Positions 56,727-57,158 of a stretch of 57,158 nucleotides of DNA are shown in pieces (the first letter of the stretch is position 1; every line of letters begins with the position of its first letter). The notes under the pieces were generated by a model that was not told the origin of the DNA, searched no databases, and saw only the letters and a list, made by a program, of their open reading frames with translations. This DNA comes from Sutcliffiella horikoshii (GTDB lineage Bacteria > Bacillota > Bacilli > Bacillales > Bacillaceae_I), in assembly GCF_020524325.1 (NCBI RefSeq), contig NZ_JAIVKY010000017.1, positions 1 to 57,158 on the forward strand, read 5' to 3'. The position numbers and the translations under genes are program-made.

Positions 56727-56876
56727 TACTTTAGTAAAATCCCAGCCTACCAATCTCCTACATCTAGTGTATGTAAAGCCTACTAGTCTGTGTTTGTCTT
56801 TGAATAAAAAAAGATGGGGGATTTGTTGGGGTGGGATTGTTTGAGCTGACAGGTTTTTGGTTTAGGAGCCGCGTTT

Positions 56877-56961
56877 TATAGTCCAACTTTTTGTTTTATC
56901 CGCAACTTTTTTGTTTTATCCAAGAACTTTTCGATTTATCCGCTAAGTCGGACGATATAAC
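56877..56961. repeat. 20-bp phased word array 5 (TTTTATCCGCAACTTTT)
   Basis: TATCC or related words begin at 56877 (TATAGTCC), 56897, 56917, 56937 and about 56957 (decayed), pitch 20 bp. The core is TTTTATCC with AACTTTT in the first three units. It lies between the csfB promoter and the rRNA operon terminator. Confidence 0.8.
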
Positions 56962-57013
56962 CGTCATTCGACACAAACCTACAAAAACGGCACACCTCCA
57001 TCCACCAAAACAA

Positions 57014-57053
57014 CACAAAAAAACCAGCGCCTAATCAAATAAGCACTGGTTTC
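57014..57053 (-). terminator. rRNA operon terminator
   Basis: Minus-strand stem AAACCAGTGC / GCGCTGGTTT with one G-T pair, followed by TTTTTG, just past the 5S gene. Confidence 0.85.
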
Positions 57054-57061
57054 CCATAAAT

Positions 57062-57158
57062 TTGCCTGGCAACGTCCTACTCTCACAGGGGGAGATCCCC
57101 CAACTACCATCGGCGCTGAAGAGCTTAACTTCCGTGTTCGGTATGGGAACGGGTGTGA
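57062..57158 (-). rRNA. 5S rRNA, 3' part (continues beyond the window)
   Basis: Read on minus it contains CACACCCGTTCCCATACCGA, ACACGGAAGTTAAGCTCTTC and AGCGCCGATGGTAGT, ending TAGGACGTTGCCAGGC; this is the Bacillus 5S sequence. About 20 bases of the 5' end lie outside. It closes the rRNA operon upstream of csfB. Confidence 0.95.

Overview
The window is a chromosomal segment of a Firmicute of the Bacillaceae. The gene order matches the origin-proximal part of the Bacillus subtilis chromosome from csfB to lysS almost gene for gene. It also carries recognisable SigA, SigB, SigF, SigG, SigH and SigK promoters, Spo0A boxes, a PurR operator and many sporulation genes. The species cannot be fixed from sequence alone. 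The strand given is the reverse of the usual map, so nearly every gene is on the minus strand; only abrB and a tRNA-Met/tRNA-Glu pair are on plus. The segment is bounded by two rRNA operons: the 3' part of a 5S gene and its terminator on the right edge, and the tandem promoters and leader of the next 16S gene on the left edge.

Layout in transcription order (right to left). 57.1-49.8 kb: 5S rRNA, csfB (SigF promoter), yaaO, tmk, darA, yaaR, holB, ricT, yabA, yabB, rsmI. 48.9-43.4 kb: abrB (divergent, multiple Spo0A boxes), metS, tatD, yabE. 43.3-36.6 kb: rnmV, ksgA, yabG (SigK), veg, sspF, ispE, purR, ridA, spoVG (SigH). 36.5-28.5 kb: glmU, prs, ctc (SigB), pth, fin (SigF/G), mfd. 28.4-21.9 kb: spoVT (SigG), yabM, mazG, rqcP, yabP, yabQ, divIC, yabR. 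21.4-12 kb: tRNAs, spoIIE (21-bp promoter spacer and Spo0A box), an unrecognised 154-residue protein, yabS, yabT, tilS, hprT, ftsH. 11.6-0.4 kb: coaX, hslO, yacD, cysK, the pab/fol operon, yazB, dusB, lysS. The content is core housekeeping (tRNA and rRNA maturation, PRPP, folate, UDP-GlcNAc and cysteine synthesis, transcription-repair coupling) mixed with the control of sporulation. Relative to B. subtilis, yazA and xpaC-yaaN are missing from their usual places.

The unusual content is between the genes. (1) Seven copies of a 112-131 bp GC-rich element with short terminal inverted repeats, some showing compensatory changes in the termini. (2) Five intergenic arrays in which a short word recurs at a fixed pitch while the bases between words are not conserved. 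Four have a 20-bp pitch, each with its own word built around TCC; one has three 45-bp dyads at exactly 52-bp pitch with fixed arms and a variable 28-bp core. All five arrays lie between transcription units. (3) A roughly 400-bp composite (terminator hairpin, six-unit array, element) present twice in the same orientation, once behind tRNA-Glu and once with an apparently orphan terminator upstream of yabG. I know of no description of these arrays, and they are the best candidates here for something new.
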